Below, piece after piece: positions 35,866-47,496 of a stretch of DNA of 64,000 bases. The DNA comes from Lamellibrachia columna (Eukaryota; Annelida; Polychaeta; Sabellida; Siboglinidae), in the NCBI GenBank assembly GCA_963662155.1, contig OY759261.1, forward strand, positions 64,098,417-64,162,416, in the 5' to 3' direction. Every line of letters starts with the position of its first letter. Position 1 is the stretch's first letter. The notes below the pieces were generated by a model. The model searched no databases, was not told the DNA's origin, and saw only the letters and a list, made by a program, of their open reading frames with translations. The translations under genes were made by a program, and so were the position numbers.

Positions 35866-38589
35866 CAGGGGTCGGCAACCTGCGGCCCGCGGGCCAACTG
35901 CGGCCCACGTAGCTATTTCATGCGGCCCGCAGACTGACAACGATATTGTGCAAAATGCGGCCCGCCCCTGCCACATTGGTATACAAAATAACATGTCCAC
36001 GTGATGAACATAATAATATACCAAATATGTATTTTTACTTCCTTTAATATTTAATGAATTCACTTTTGCGTATGCAGACATGAAAGTATGCAGCGCGGCC
36101 ATCCTAAGGAACACACCATTAAACAACTTTAGCTTGTATTTAATGTGTTCACATTGTGGACAGATATGTGCGTTACCCACTGGAAAACTATTTTCAGTAA
36201 ATAAACGACCTAACTAAGATGCATTTGAAAAATAGTAAATATCCCAAAAAGCCATCTTGCCCCGTGGTTTTTACTTATACAGTCGCGCCTCGTTATTACG
36301 CGGATTCGGATATAACGCGGTCGGTCGTATACCCCGAATTTGGGCCTGCTTAAACCTACTTAGAATTACTTTGACAATTCTCAAGAAACATTAGGCGAAC
36401 AATGTCAGTGAATGAGTATCAACGTGTTGTTTGTTTTGTGTTACCGCAGACATCAATCGCTCTCGCTCGCTTCGCTTCGATGGTTTGTAAATTGCAATCG
36501 AGATTCACAAATACACCTCGCGTAAGAATCAGATAAACAGTTTTAAATGCATTTAGTATGCAATGCCAACATAACACTTAGGTGAAATGACATGTTTCCA
36601 TTACATCATAAATTTAATCGTTTTCGCAACGCGAAACCAACATGTCAAATTCCTAACCCAAGGCTCTACCGGTGCGCGAAAATACGAATTCGTCATCCGC
36701 ACATTAGGTGGTGCGTAATAAATTTATGCTTCAGTCGAGATCAGTTGAAACACGAAGTGAAACAATTATTAATTCTACCTATTGTCGTTTTCTGTTTTTT
36801 ATCAGCTTACATACTACGTTTGTCAAATCATAATTTATACGTTTTCGGTTGCTCAGGTCCAGGTTATTATTTTCGATTCGTAGGCCTATTGGTCCAGTAT
36901 ATCATCATCGTAGTAGATCTGTTCCATAACGATTTACGTACATGTGTTTTATTCAGTTCAGTGTGTGACATTTAAAAATAATACACGTTGATGCTAGTAT
37001 ACTCGTTTAATAAGTTCCATAAACTGCATATTGGCGTATAAGACAGTGCTGCAAGCACACGGGGCTTCGACAGTGTTCTTAGGCTTGGTGCAACAGGCAG
37101 CGATCGCTGTTGTTTAGTAGCTCCCGGGTGGCAGATATGAGAACACCTAACGCGCCTCGCGTACAGCGCGGTTCGAAGTCGTGGACCCCGACTACCGCGT
37201 TATAACGAGGCTCGACTGTATGAACGAACTATTGCCTGAAATTAAAATGTATATTATATACAAATGGTATGATAATAATATATCAGGCCATTATGGTTGT
37301 TAAATTTAAATAGGAGTTAACATATAATACATACCTTGCAATCCATACATAATCTAATATTGGTTTAGTGATATTCCATCATAATTACAGCCTACGGGCT
37401 AGCAGAACGTAAATTATGCAATGTTCGTATTATATTCAATGTATTAAACATAATTGGTCATGTGTAATAAATTTGACAAAGTGTGACCATGTGCGTGTGG
37501 GATAAGACATAGGGACCGTCTTTCCCCATATGCATGGGGACTGTCTTGCCCCAGAGACGTGTGTCTTAATAAGATGTATACAAAGCACAACATACTATTC
37601 CACATTTTGTATTGTTTGATCTGTCAACTGATTAATAATATTATCATGTCACCAATCAAGTCCAAGATTCATGATTCACACCGTTGTATGGTGAGTTTCA
37701 CCATTTTACTATTGGCAAAATATTAGATTGCATATAAAAGTTTAAAAACACACTGATTTAATTACGTCTGTCTCGTGTTGCTGAACTTTCGGGCGGGTAT
37801 CAGATAGAATTAGCTTCATTTTGCACCAGATTTGGAACATTCAGAGTTATATATTTTGAGTACGTGGTGTGGGCCGTTTTACCTCCAGGGACCATGTTGC
37901 CCCAGGTTACCCCGCTACCTTATTTGTGTTTGAGTGATAATGTGTTGTTTTAACTAACGTTCGTCGCCTGCCAGCGAAATGGCGAACGGAGTTGTACACT
38001 GATGGAAAAGGTTCCAGACTAAGGAGGTGCCAAGCAAAGCTCTTCAGGGCACACTCCATCATCCAACGGGAAAGCCCGTGTGGCAAGTCGATGAAAATGC
38101 AGAACGTAATAAGGGTCGCCGTCAAGACTAAACTGTGTTCGCTCTTGCTGTCTAAACTACCGGCAGTTCCAGCAGCGCGATATGAAGAACTCCTGTAGTA
38201 CACCGAAGTGAGCTGAGGTGGGCAGGAACAAGTTTGCAGCCAGGTGTGGGCCACTTGGTGGCGCACCAACATCACCAGCAACATGCGTCAGTGTCACACG
38301 GGTCAACATGGCATCAGCGGCATGCCAAGAACACGTAACCTGAATAATGTGTTTTTGAATAATCCAACTGTTGTTCAAAACCAGACGTTGATGTTTGATG
38401 ATAATAATAACTCATATTCGTGGACGTGCTATTTACAACAGTGGTCAATACAACTGCTAGACACAAGGTATATAATTGCATTGTACCAATTACCATGAGT
38501 GTGCGTGCGTGTGTGCGTGCGTGCGTGGCCTACTAACCTATTCAAAGTCACTTATTTGGCCCTCCATTCAAAAAGGTTGCCGTCCCCTG
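35866..38589. mobile_element. non-autonomous hAT-like transposon, 2.72 kb
   Basis: The left end CAGGGGTCGGCAACCT and the right end (read inward) CAGGGGACGGCAACCT are inverted repeats matching 15 of 16. Both sides carry the identical 8 bp ATCTAGCT (35858-35865 and 38590-38597), the hAT signature. The left end continues with repeated GCGGCCCGC motifs. No transposase frame is recognisable. It contains a nested element at 36280-37218. It sits in an intron of the plus-strand gene. Confidence 0.88.
36280..37218. mobile_element. Tigger/pogo-like element, 939 bp, nested
   Basis: Termini CAGTCGCGCCTCGTTATTAC and, read inward from the right, CAGTCGAGCCTCGTTATAAC match at 22 of the first 24 bases and are flanked by TA on both sides (36278-36279, 37219-37220). 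CAG ends and a TA target point to the Tc1/mariner-pogo group. No transposase is encoded, so it is a deletion derivative. Confidence 0.82.
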
Positions 38590-38797
38590 ATCTAGCTTGA
38601 TGACAGAACTAGGCTGGAGACTCCCCTTGACAGGCTCAGTTGATTTTGTTATACAAAATAATATCTACATTCTTTGAAACACTAAAATTCATTCATTGGG
38701 AAGACATTTCTATTACAAATTTGGTATGTAATGGTTCTGTAAACACATTTAAATACTACATCAGATCACTCTCCTCATCTGAATGTGTGGTGGTGTT

Positions 38798-38960
38798 TCA
38801 GACGAGTTGAACTCTCTAGATCCTGATGACCAAAGCCCTGATTGTCCTCATCATCTGACTGTGTTTTGGTGTTTCAGATCAATTGGACTCTCTAGATCCT
38901 GATGACCAAAGCCCTGACTGTCCTCATCATCTGACTGGGTTGTGGTGTTTCAGATCAATT
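38798..38960 (+). repeat. 76 bp tandem triplication of acceptor plus exon start
   Basis: GGTGTTTCAGA followed by a stretch reading ELNSLDPDDQSPDCPHH occurs twice in full, and a third acceptor plus exon start follows. Only one copy could be used as an exon. Which one, if any, cannot be told. Confidence 0.7.
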
Positions 38961-39346
38961 GAACTCTCTGCCACGACTGACAGCTAGAGAGAGGCAATAA
39001 TGTATTCTACTACATTTAACTGCCAGTGCATCCTTTTTCCGTTATGCGAAATACATTTGCCTGTCAGTGAAATACTTCTACATTAACTGCCAGTTCAGCC
39101 ATTTTCATTTCTTTGATAAATTGTCTTTTATAACAAGGAAATACTTCTGGATTTCTGCCAAAGCATCATTGTTTGTTCTCTTCTGGAAAACAGATTGTCT
39201 TAAACAGTGAGAAACATATTTTTAACTGACAGCTGCTTGATAAGTCAAGTTATTTTGTAATTTCTGTCAAATATTACAATGACCAAACTACAACACTTTG
39301 ACTGATGATATGTATTGCCTGTATAGACTTGATGTCATCATTCTAG

Positions 39347-39509
39347 GTGTCACCATCAAAACTGAGTCACCAAATGTAGACAACATGACTACCTCAATGG
39401 AGGACACAGAGCCATTCGGTGACAGAGCAACTGATGTACCAGCGGTGAAGACGTCACGAGAGATAAACCTGAGATAAACCACCCAAGGACGAGAACATCG
39501 ACGGCGTGT
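39347..39509 (+). CDS. exon candidate g with in-frame stop
   Basis: After TTCTAG it reads VTIKTESPNVDNMTTSMEDT then EPFGDRATDVPAVKTSREIN, then hits TAA at 39476-39478. The stop sits in an 11 bp direct duplication of GAGATAAACCT. Beyond it, another frame (KPPKDENIDGV) runs to a GTAAGT donor. Confidence 0.55.
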
Positions 39510-40015
39510 GTAAGTTCTTGGCTCATGTCACAATGTCAGCATTTGGCATAGTTGACATTGTTTTAATTGACAAAACTAATAATTTACAAGTGTAACACGG
39601 CTTCACAGTATATGAACATGATGCACTAGATCATGAGCCGATGATATATTTTGCACATCTATTGTGTGTGTTGTATAGTTTTTGTATGAACAGTGAAAAC
39701 ATCATGATTGATGTTAATAGTTCATATTTATTTTTGAATAGGTCACATCTCCAGTAAGCCAAGTTGGATTTAGATTTGTTCCCACTAAATTCTTTAAATT
39801 AGTGCTTCATGATAAAAATAATTTTATTTAAATATTAGTTGATGATGACAATATAATTATTAAAGTCCGAGTAAGAACTGATTTCATGTTGGTTGCAATG
39901 ACGAAGAGTATTGTATTTGATGTTTGAAATAATTAGCTTTTTGCCATCATGTTGGTTGACATTACAAAGACTGCTGTATTTAATGTTACAATGACAAAGT
40001 GTTTTATCTGCATAG

Positions 40016-40280
40016 ACTTCGCTGATGGCAGCAAGAATGGATCAGATGATGTTTACCCTGAGCAACAAGTGGGTTTTAGAGAGTTTGGTGGAGGAGCCAG
40101 TCTCACCTCGGAGGGCATCAAACTGAGTGCAGAGGGCAACATGACAGTCAACTACAGCCGCAGCAGCAGCAGTCGCAGGAAGAGAGACATCGCAAGCAAC
40201 TTCCACATGGAGCCGGGCAGGTCTGGCTCTCTTTGTACAACTACCAGGACAACAACTGGGAAATACTGAGTTCAACAGAA
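40016..40280 (+). CDS. exon candidate h with dibasic cleavage site, frame broken
   Basis: Encodes DGSKNGSDDVYPEQQVGFRE and then SLTSEGIKLSAEGNMTVNYS, followed by SSSSRRKRDI. RRKR is a furin-type cleavage motif, expected of a secreted or membrane protein. Near 40212-40222 the likely frame changes to one reading VWLSLYNYQDNNWEILSS. The exon end is uncertain. Confidence 0.55.
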
Positions 40281-40439
40281 GTGCATTGAGGCTGGGTCAT
40301 TATAATGATAGCTATGATGCTTTCATGATCACCATTGTTGCTATGTCTAGGATGGCATTTACAGGAAACACTTAGGAAGAAATAATGAAAGCTCTAACTG
40401 GATACTAGGCTTCAAATGCTCCACTGACTTGTCTGTCAT

Positions 40440-40755
40440 GTGTTTGTGTGGGGTGTGGTAGCGTAGCCATTAGAATGACGGGCTCTCAATCGAGAGAACC
40501 CGGGTTCGAATCCTCTTGCTGCCGTTTTGAAGCTTTGGCAATTTCGTTCGTCCCACATTGCCTCAATTCACTCAGCTGTATAAATGAGTAACTGGCTACA
40601 GACAGAGATGGATATCGGAACAAAATTTAATAGTCTTTGTGGAGTAATTGCAGCATGGCTGAGAAGTTGGAATGAACAGGTCTGCCAAGGGTGAAGTGTA
40701 AAGCGCTTTGAACAGTCCAAATGACTGGATACCACGCTGTATATGAACATACATT
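40440..40755 (+). mobile_element. tRNA-derived SINE, family 1, plus-strand copy
   Basis: A tRNA-like head with a GTAGCGTAGCCATTAGAA A-box region and a clean B box GGGTTCGAATCC (about 40502-40513). It is followed by CTTGCTGCCGTTTTGAAGC and a body ending GACTGGATACCACGCTGTAT. The head is too diverged and the body too long for a tRNA gene. A headless related copy lies at 31060-31280. Confidence 0.75.
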
Positions 40756-41187
40756 AACCTTTGTACACTGTATGTGTTCTGTACATAGGACACTGAGGAT
40801 ACATCTGCGAGCCTGCTCCAAGGCCCACAAGTGCAGTGAGATGTCTGTCAAACCCATGCTAATTGTCTGTGAGTGTTTCTACAAATGCAAATGTTGGCTA
40901 ATGTTTGCCCTTCAGTTAGCAGCATCACAACTGAAAATCACAACTCAAGGTGATTTTCTTACAGGGTAATATGACAAATGCAATTTTCATTGCCTCATCC
41001 AGACCACCTGGACACGTGGCTCTGTGGATATCAGTGTCTGTCACTGCTCTACCAACAAGATATTTATCAATCATCATAACTTCCATGATTTTAGTCATAG
41101 TTTAAAAAATTAACCCTTGTTACTGTCAACTGTCATGTTGCATGTGTCTGATCAGAATGTTGTGTGGTTGACTGTTGTTGTCTACAG

Positions 41188-41289
41188 GTGACACTGACAC
41201 TGTGGCTAAGACTGAAGCAGGTGATCTGACACTCAAGTTGGTGACATCTGGTGACACAAAGAACGCTGTCACCGTGAAGACAACAAAAC
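41188..41289 (+). CDS. exon candidate i
   Basis: A 102 bp phase 1-1 exon after TCTACAG encodes DTDTVAKTEAGDLTLKLVTS and then DTKNAVTVKTTK, with a GTAAGT donor. Open throughout. Confidence 0.6.
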
Positions 41290-41693
41290 GTAAGTTGACT
41301 ACATCACCGGTTCAGTGAGATCATCAGTTCCTATGTTGATTAGGATCATCAAGTGTACATAAATATATCAGAGTCACAAGTTTCTTCATATATTAATAAT
41401 GAAAAACGATACATCGTAGTTTGCAGTTTAGTAATTAATTTCACATACTGTACAAATTGGATGATTTTTACCCAATTTTATGTGTTGGAAATGCACATAA
41501 GTGGTGTGTTTTGCAAGTGGTCAATCTTTACACAGACATTACAACTTACTTGAAGTGTAACATGATTCTTGCACTTACAGCCGAACCAGTCTTTACACAG
41601 ACATTACAGCTGACTTGAAGTGTAAAGTGATTCTTGCACTCGCATCTCAGTCAGTCTCTACATAGACCTTACAGCTGACTTAAAGTGTGAGAT

Positions 41694-43140
41694 TGTGTTG
41701 TGAAAGGTCACTTAGTATATTGTTCTTGTATGCTCCTACTTAAAGAACAAGTGTGAGATTGTGTTGTGAAAGGTCACTTAGTATATTGTTCTTGTATGCT
41801 CCTACTTAAAGAACAAGTGGGAGATTGGGTTGTGAAATATCACTTAGTATATTGTACTTATAGGCTCTTGCTTAAAGAACAAGTGGGAGATTGGGTTGTG
41901 AAATGTCACTTAGTATATTGTACTTATAGGCTCTTGCTTAAGGTAGCTGGGGTGGCTATTGCATGCTTGTCTTCAATTGAGTAGTTTCAATAGAAGTTTT
42001 TAAGATAAATTAACCATTTCCTCACAGATTGTAGTTGAAATACTGTGTAATATTCCAAATTTTGAGTTTTTTTATTTGGTTATGTTACAAGAAATAGCTA
42101 CAAAATGTGAAATTATTTCGTTTTGAGAAAATCCCCAAGGAAATAAATGACATACATATAAGTATGACAATGTCACTGATAACTTTAAGGTAGATTTTGG
42201 TTAAGATAAAGAATTATGTCTGCTACACCACCATGAATGAATTAAGCAAAAAGTTGAATAACAGCCTAAAGTGGCAGTGTATTTTTGACAAAACCCTTCA
42301 CCAATCGTAATTCCAATTCACGTCATGTTGCCTACATGTAAGACGCGTTCACATGCCAAACTGCAGCATTATAAGTGTCATAGTTTAAATTTTTTTTAAC
42401 CAGGTAACGTTTCCTGATTGTTAGTGATAACAGAATTGCTGATACACGTATCATGCTTGAAAAGTGACAATTTTCACTGGCGTTTTACGTATTATTGACA
42501 AAACATAATGGCCATTATTTTGTAATATTGACATGTCCCCTTAATTTGTCGCCACAATGGGCCTTGAATTTGCAACTGTAATGTGTTGTTGTCTACGATA
42601 TCAGGTTACGACCGCCATCTGACAAACGACCATTGGCAGGGCGTGTTTACGATCATTTTGATTGGCCTGTTATCCGGCGCGGTCACCAGATTGGGGTCAC
42701 AGACTGTTTCCATTTTACTCATCATATAAGTTCAAAGGCACAATAAACTATGTTAGTGCTGATATTTGTTGATGATTTAGTTAGGTAGATATAATACTAA
42801 TGTGTACTGGAATCACAGTAACCAGACTATATGTTCCGTTTTCACGGCGAACGAATATAGCTGGTTCGAACATCGTAGCACTCGCGGTCATTACTATGGA
42901 AACATCGTCGGCATTTCTAAGGATTTCCAAAAGGACTTTTTTTTAAAGGATGGATTGGCGAAATATGATGTTAGTGCCGCATGATAATTTGTAGTGTCGA
43001 CATTCAGTTTAATATTTCCTAGCATGTTATGAAGAAGAAAAAAAAAACCAACTGACATGCTAGCCGCCCCAGCTACCTTAAAGAATAGGTGGGAGATAGG
43101 GTTGTGAAAGTTACTTAGTATTAGTACTTTTGGGTTTTAG
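41694..43140. repeat. 66 bp tandem repeat, split by an insertion
   Basis: Units with GTGAGATTGTGTTGTGAAAG, TCACTTAGTATATTGT and CTTAAAGAACA occur about four times to 41937. The last unit continues after the TTAA element at 43081 (AAGAATAGGTGGGAGATAGG). Confidence 0.8.
41942..43077. mobile_element. TTAA-flanked DNA transposon, 1.14 kb, non-autonomous
   Basis: Starts GGTAGCTGGGGTGGCTA and ends with the reverse complement of GGTAGCTGGGGCGGCTA (one mismatch in 17). TTAA stands on both sides (41938-41941 and 43078-43081). The host repeat unit CTTGCTTAAAGAACAAG shows the empty site. TTAA target use is known for piggyBac and Kolobok superfamilies. No transposase frame seen. Confidence 0.85.
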
Positions 43141-43344
43141 TTCACAGTGTTGTTCAAAATTTATTTTCTTATGTTGATATTTCAATATGTAACATTTTGT
43201 CTAAATCTACTATGTTACCAATATAGCATTACCAGATGTCCTCAAAAGTAACATAATTATCATACACCACAATGTAAGATCACTGTGTTCACTGTAGTTG
43301 ACACTGTCAGACTTTCAATATACGGTGCCATTGACTGTCTCCAG

Positions 43345-43496
43345 GATACACCGATGGGACGGAACAACTGTGTTTGTGTCGACCCTCCCAGATCAGACGG
43401 TCGACGGGCCACTCAGCATCACCATGCCGTTTGACAAAACTCGGCTGGAAGACTTTATGCAAGACATTCACCCATGGATCCTACACTGGTGTGCAG
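43345..43496 (+). CDS. exon candidate j, frame uncertain
   Basis: Between CTCCAG and GTTAGT two frames are open. One reads IHRWDGTTVFVSTLPDQTVD and GPLSITMPFDKTRLEDFMQD, which looks more protein-like. The phase from exon i would select another. Either a missing exon or another frame break explains this. Confidence 0.4.
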
Positions 43497-44725
43497 GTTA
43501 GTGACTGTCTTGTCATCTCCTGTCTCAAAGTGACAGGTTAGTGACTCTTGTCATCTCCTGTCTCAAAGTGACAGGTTTGTGTCTGTCTTGTCATCTCCTT
43601 TCTCATAATGAGAGGTTATTGAGTGTCTTGTCATCTCCTATTTCATTGTGACAGGTTAGTGATTGCATTGTCATCTCCTGTCTCATAATGACAGGTTAGT
43701 GTCTGTCTTGTCATCTCCTGTATCATAATGACAGGTTAGTGTCTGTCTTGTCATCTCCTGTCTCATAATGATAGGTTAGTGTTTGTATTGTCATATCCTG
43801 TCTCACAGTGACAGATTTGTGTCTATCTTGTCATGCCCCGTCTCATAATGCCAGGTTAGTGTCTGTATTGTCATCTCCTGTCTCATAATGAGAGGTTAGT
43901 GTCTGTCTTGCCATCTCCTGTCTCATAGTGACCTGTTTGTGATTATTTTGTCATATCCTGTCTCTTAGTGGCAATGTTAGGGTCTGCCTTGTCATCTCCT
44001 ATCTCATAGTGACAGGTTTGTGATTGTCTTGTCATCTCCTGTCTCATAATGACAGGTTAGTGTCTGTCTTGTCATCTCCTGTCTCTTAATGAGAGGTTAG
44101 TGTCTGTCTTGCCATCTCCTGTCTCATAATGACAGGTTAGTGTCTATATTGTCATCTCCTGTCTCATAATGAGAGGTTAGTGTCTGTCTTGCCATCTCCT
44201 GTCTCATAATGACAGGTTAGTGTCTATATTGTCATCTCCTGTCTCATAATGAGAGGTTAGTGTCTGTCTTGCCATCTCCTGGCTCATAGTGACCTGTTTG
44301 TGATTATTTTTTCATATCCTGTCTCTTAGTGACAGGTTAGGGTCTGCCGTGTCATCTCCTATCTCATAGTGATAGGTTTGTGATTGTCTTGTCATCTCCT
44401 TTCTCATAGTGACAGGTTAGTGTCTGTCTTGTCATCTCCTGTCTCATAGTGACAGGTTAGTGTCTGTCTTGTCATCTCCTGTCTCATAATGACAGGTTAG
44501 TGTCTGTCTTGTCATCTCCTGTTTCATAATGACAGTTTAGTGTCTGTCTTGTCATCTCCTGTCTTATAATGACAGGTTAGTGTCTGTCTTGTCATCTCCT
44601 GTCTCAAAATGACAGGTTAGTGTCTGTCTTGTCATCTCCTGTCTCAAAATGACAGGTTAGTGTCTCTCTTGTTATCGCCTGCCTCATAGTGACAGGTTAG
44701 TGTCTGTCTTGTCATCTCCTGTGAC
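43490..44725. repeat. 40 bp minisatellite carrying a splice donor
   Basis: About 30 copies of GACAGGTTAGTGTCTGTCTT then GTCATCTCCTGTCTCATAAT. Most copies contain CAGGTTAGTG, the sequence of the exon j donor at 43494-43503, so the array starts on the exon border itself. Confidence 0.92.
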
Positions 44726-45239
44726 TGTCATTGTTGTGGCCTGTCTTATTGAGTCAGTTCCAGTCAATATGCTCCATACAAATTAATTCATCCCTGCAGC
44801 TCAGTTTAATTGAGAGATACATTTCTAGTCAAAGCATCATCTCAATATTTGTGACAGGATAATGTTGGCTTGGACGTTCTTCAAACTTAAAATGTAGTAG
44901 AACTTGAGGTCACAAAATATAAATAGTAAAGGAACAGTGTAGGTTGGATACGAGAAAGTACTTGTTCTCACAGAGGAAAATAAATTAATGAAAAATTATC
45001 TACTGATTGTGTTAACGCAAGCAGTGTGAATATGTTTAAAAATAAAATTGATAGATATCTGTTGGGGTGCTACACATAGAAGACAAATTGCTGGACCCTC
45101 GGTAAGCCAATAGCAATATTGTCCACTTGTCACCTGAAGCTTGTTACTCTGGATGACAATTTTGTTAAAAGACAATTGCGTTTCAGTATTGTCACTGTGT
45201 AGTAACAAAGGACACATTAATTGCATGACTATCACACAG
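44726..45239. other. intron sequence, no feature seen
   Basis: Between the donor array and exon k. No exon or mobile element recognised. Confidence 0.5.
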
Positions 45240-45331
45240 ACGAGGAGATGTGGATTGATGCTGGTCGTACGTGTGACACGGATTACAACAACCGACAGAT
45301 CGACTGGGCCAAAGGTCTCGTCACTGTCAAA
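45240..45331 (+). CDS. exon candidate k
   Basis: After TCACACAG it encodes EEMWIDAGRTCDTDYNNRQI then DWAKGLVTVK, with a GTAAGT donor in phase 0. Short, open and with strong splice sites. Confidence 0.65.
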
Positions 45332-45794
45332 GTAAGTGGCTGCTCGAGTGTAACTAAAATCAGTGATGACATTTCTTTGACAAGTAGATTTAAATAATGT
45401 CAGAATAAATGATAATAAAACATTACAAAAAGACACAACTTCCAGTGTGTAAGAGACTTGGAAGTGAAAGTTGTGAGCAGTTGTAGCTAACCACTAACAG
45501 AGGTTCTCATACGTTCAATCACACACAGACTGGGGAATTTCAATGGTTGATTGGCTTAATACGTTGATGAATATGTTAATGAATAACTTTTTTGAAGAAC
45601 TCATTGATTATGGTAATGTTCGATTTTTAAAGTAGCTGTCCAGAGGGTTCCTCATCCATTAAATTGCTCGACCAGTTCATCGGTCAGGGGGTTTAAAAAG
45701 TCATTGGTTAAGTTCCAACATAATAGTTTTCACATGAGAAATGTTCTCAGTATTCTGTGTACTTTGTTATCAGTCTTGTCTTCATGTGATGTGT

Positions 45795-46200
45795 GTCACA
45801 GCTCAAGTGTTTGTGTGACAGATGTGTCACAACCCAAATGTTTGTGTGACAGATGTGTCACAACCCAAATGTTTGTGTGACAGGTGTGTCACAACTTTTG
45901 TGTTTGTGACAGGTGTGTCACAGCTGACGTGTGTTGTGTTTGTGTGACAGGTGTGTCTCAGCTCTTGTGTTTGTGTGACAGGTGTGTCACCGCTGATGTG
46001 TGTTGTGTTTGTGTGACAGGTGTGTCACAACATGTGTGTTGTGTTTGTGTAACAGGTGTGTCTCAGCTCTTGTGTTTGTGTGACAGGTGTGTCACAGCTG
46101 ATGTGTGTTGTGTTTGTGTGACAGGTGTGTCACAACATATGTGTGTTGTGTTTGTGTATCAGGTGTGTCACAGCTTATGTGTGTTGTGTTTGTGTGACAG
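45795..46200. repeat. about 37 bp minisatellite carrying a splice acceptor
   Basis: Copies of GGTGTGTCACAGCTGATGTG then TGTTGTGTTTGTGTGACA, with deletions. Each TGTGACAG/GTGTGTCAC junction repeats the acceptor and first bases of exon l at 46201. Confidence 0.9.
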
Positions 46201-46741
46201 GTGTGTCACAACCAGTCAATAGTGGCTCAGCTACATACACTGTCGCTAGCACCAACAACAAACTTGTCAACACACGACCACGCATAACATCTAAGCCCTG
46301 ATGTGGAAGTATTTGAAGATCAAATGTTTCAATTCAAAATATCAGCAGAAGATTCAGAGGATAAATACCTCTCATTCCTGGCTAATGAGACTGCGCCAGC
46401 ATCGATGGGCAACGTGAGCCTGGCTCTTGATGGCATGTTGACTTGGGAAGAATTCTGCATCCCTGGATATGGTTTACATCCTGGCTGCTTATGGCCCCGA
46501 TTACACGGATGATATATCACTGAAATTTGATCCACCTCAACATGGTAATCTGACACTGTACTGCCAAGTAAAGATCGTCAACCTCATTGAACAAGACTGC
46601 TCACAGCCCTGGGATACAAGGCGCCCTCAATGGGATGAACTCACCAAACTAATTTCTGGTTCAGCCACTATAACAGAGGTGTCACTGCCAAACCCATGTG
46701 GAACGGATTTTGTAGGTTACATTGGTGAAGATGTCATTAAG
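46201..46741 (+). CDS. exon candidate l, two frame breaks
   Basis: Three consecutive frames carry the signal. VSQPVNSGSATYTVASTNNK runs to a stop near 46300. EVFEDQMFQFKISAEDSEDK to LDGMLTW resembles the start of a tandem beta-sandwich (cadherin- or Ig-like) repeat. Then MVYILAAYGPDYTDDISLKF runs to GYIGEDVIK and a GTAAGG donor. Breaks lie near 46300 and 46443-46465. Confidence 0.6.
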
Positions 46742-47039
46742 GTAAGGCACATCTTGAGGTGTTCCATGAATTCTTGAAAATTGTATTTGGGAGAGAACCA
46801 CATACACATATGTTCATACTGTTGTCAAAAGGTAGCGTTACTTCCATTAATGTAACATTGAGCAGTCGTCAATACTGGACTTTGTGTGGTCCACCTAACT
46901 GGTTATGGTCCTGTTTTGTAAAATGTAACAGTAGATTTACCATCAGTTAATCACCATTATATGTAATGTATAATGTTGTACAAATGGGTGGGTCAGAATG
47001 GAAAATGTGCACACTAAATCTTATGCTTTGACCAATTCC

Positions 47040-47395
47040 ATTGCGCCTCCAGCCATCTGCCTGTGTGTGGGGCCTCCAGCCATCTGCCTGTATGTGGCCC
47101 CTCCAGCCATCTGTCTGGGCGTGGTGCCTCCAGCCATCTGTCTGTGTGTGATGCTTCCAGCCATATATCTGTGTGTGGTGCATTCAGCCATATGTCTGTG
47201 TGTGTGGTACCTCCAACCATCTGTCTGTCTCCAGCCATCTATCTGTGTGTGGTGCCTCCAGCTATATGTCTGTTTGTGGTGTCTCCAGCCATCCGTCTGT
47301 GTGTGGTGCCTCCAGCTATATGTCTGTGTGTGGTGTCTCCAGCCATCTGTCTGTGTGTGGTGCCTCCAGCTATCTGTCTGTGTGTGGTCGACACT
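47040..47395. repeat. about 27 bp minisatellite
   Basis: About 13 copies of CTCCAGCCATCTGTCTGTGT then GTGGTGC, with some 24 bp variants. Lies in the intron before exon m. Long frames on both strands are artefacts. Confidence 0.9.
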
Positions 47396-47496
47396 CAAAT
47401 TCAAGGGATTTGACAGCTGAAAGTGAACATAATGCAGATTTCTCTAAGAGCAAGTTACATTCAAGTGACATTAAAGAACTTTGCTTAACGTCACAG

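Noticed and set aside
35860..36180. Minus-strand 106-codon frame inside the hAT-like element, as transposase
   Set aside because: No recognisable hAT dimerisation or catalytic motifs. It reads through the terminal repeat region.
40470..40520. tRNA gene
   Set aside because: B box is good, but the acceptor and anticodon arms do not pair and the sequence runs on into a SINE body shared with other copies.
46947..47420. Cys/Trp-rich repeated frames on both strands
   Set aside because: Produced by a 27 bp minisatellite; only exon m downstream has real splice-bounded coding.
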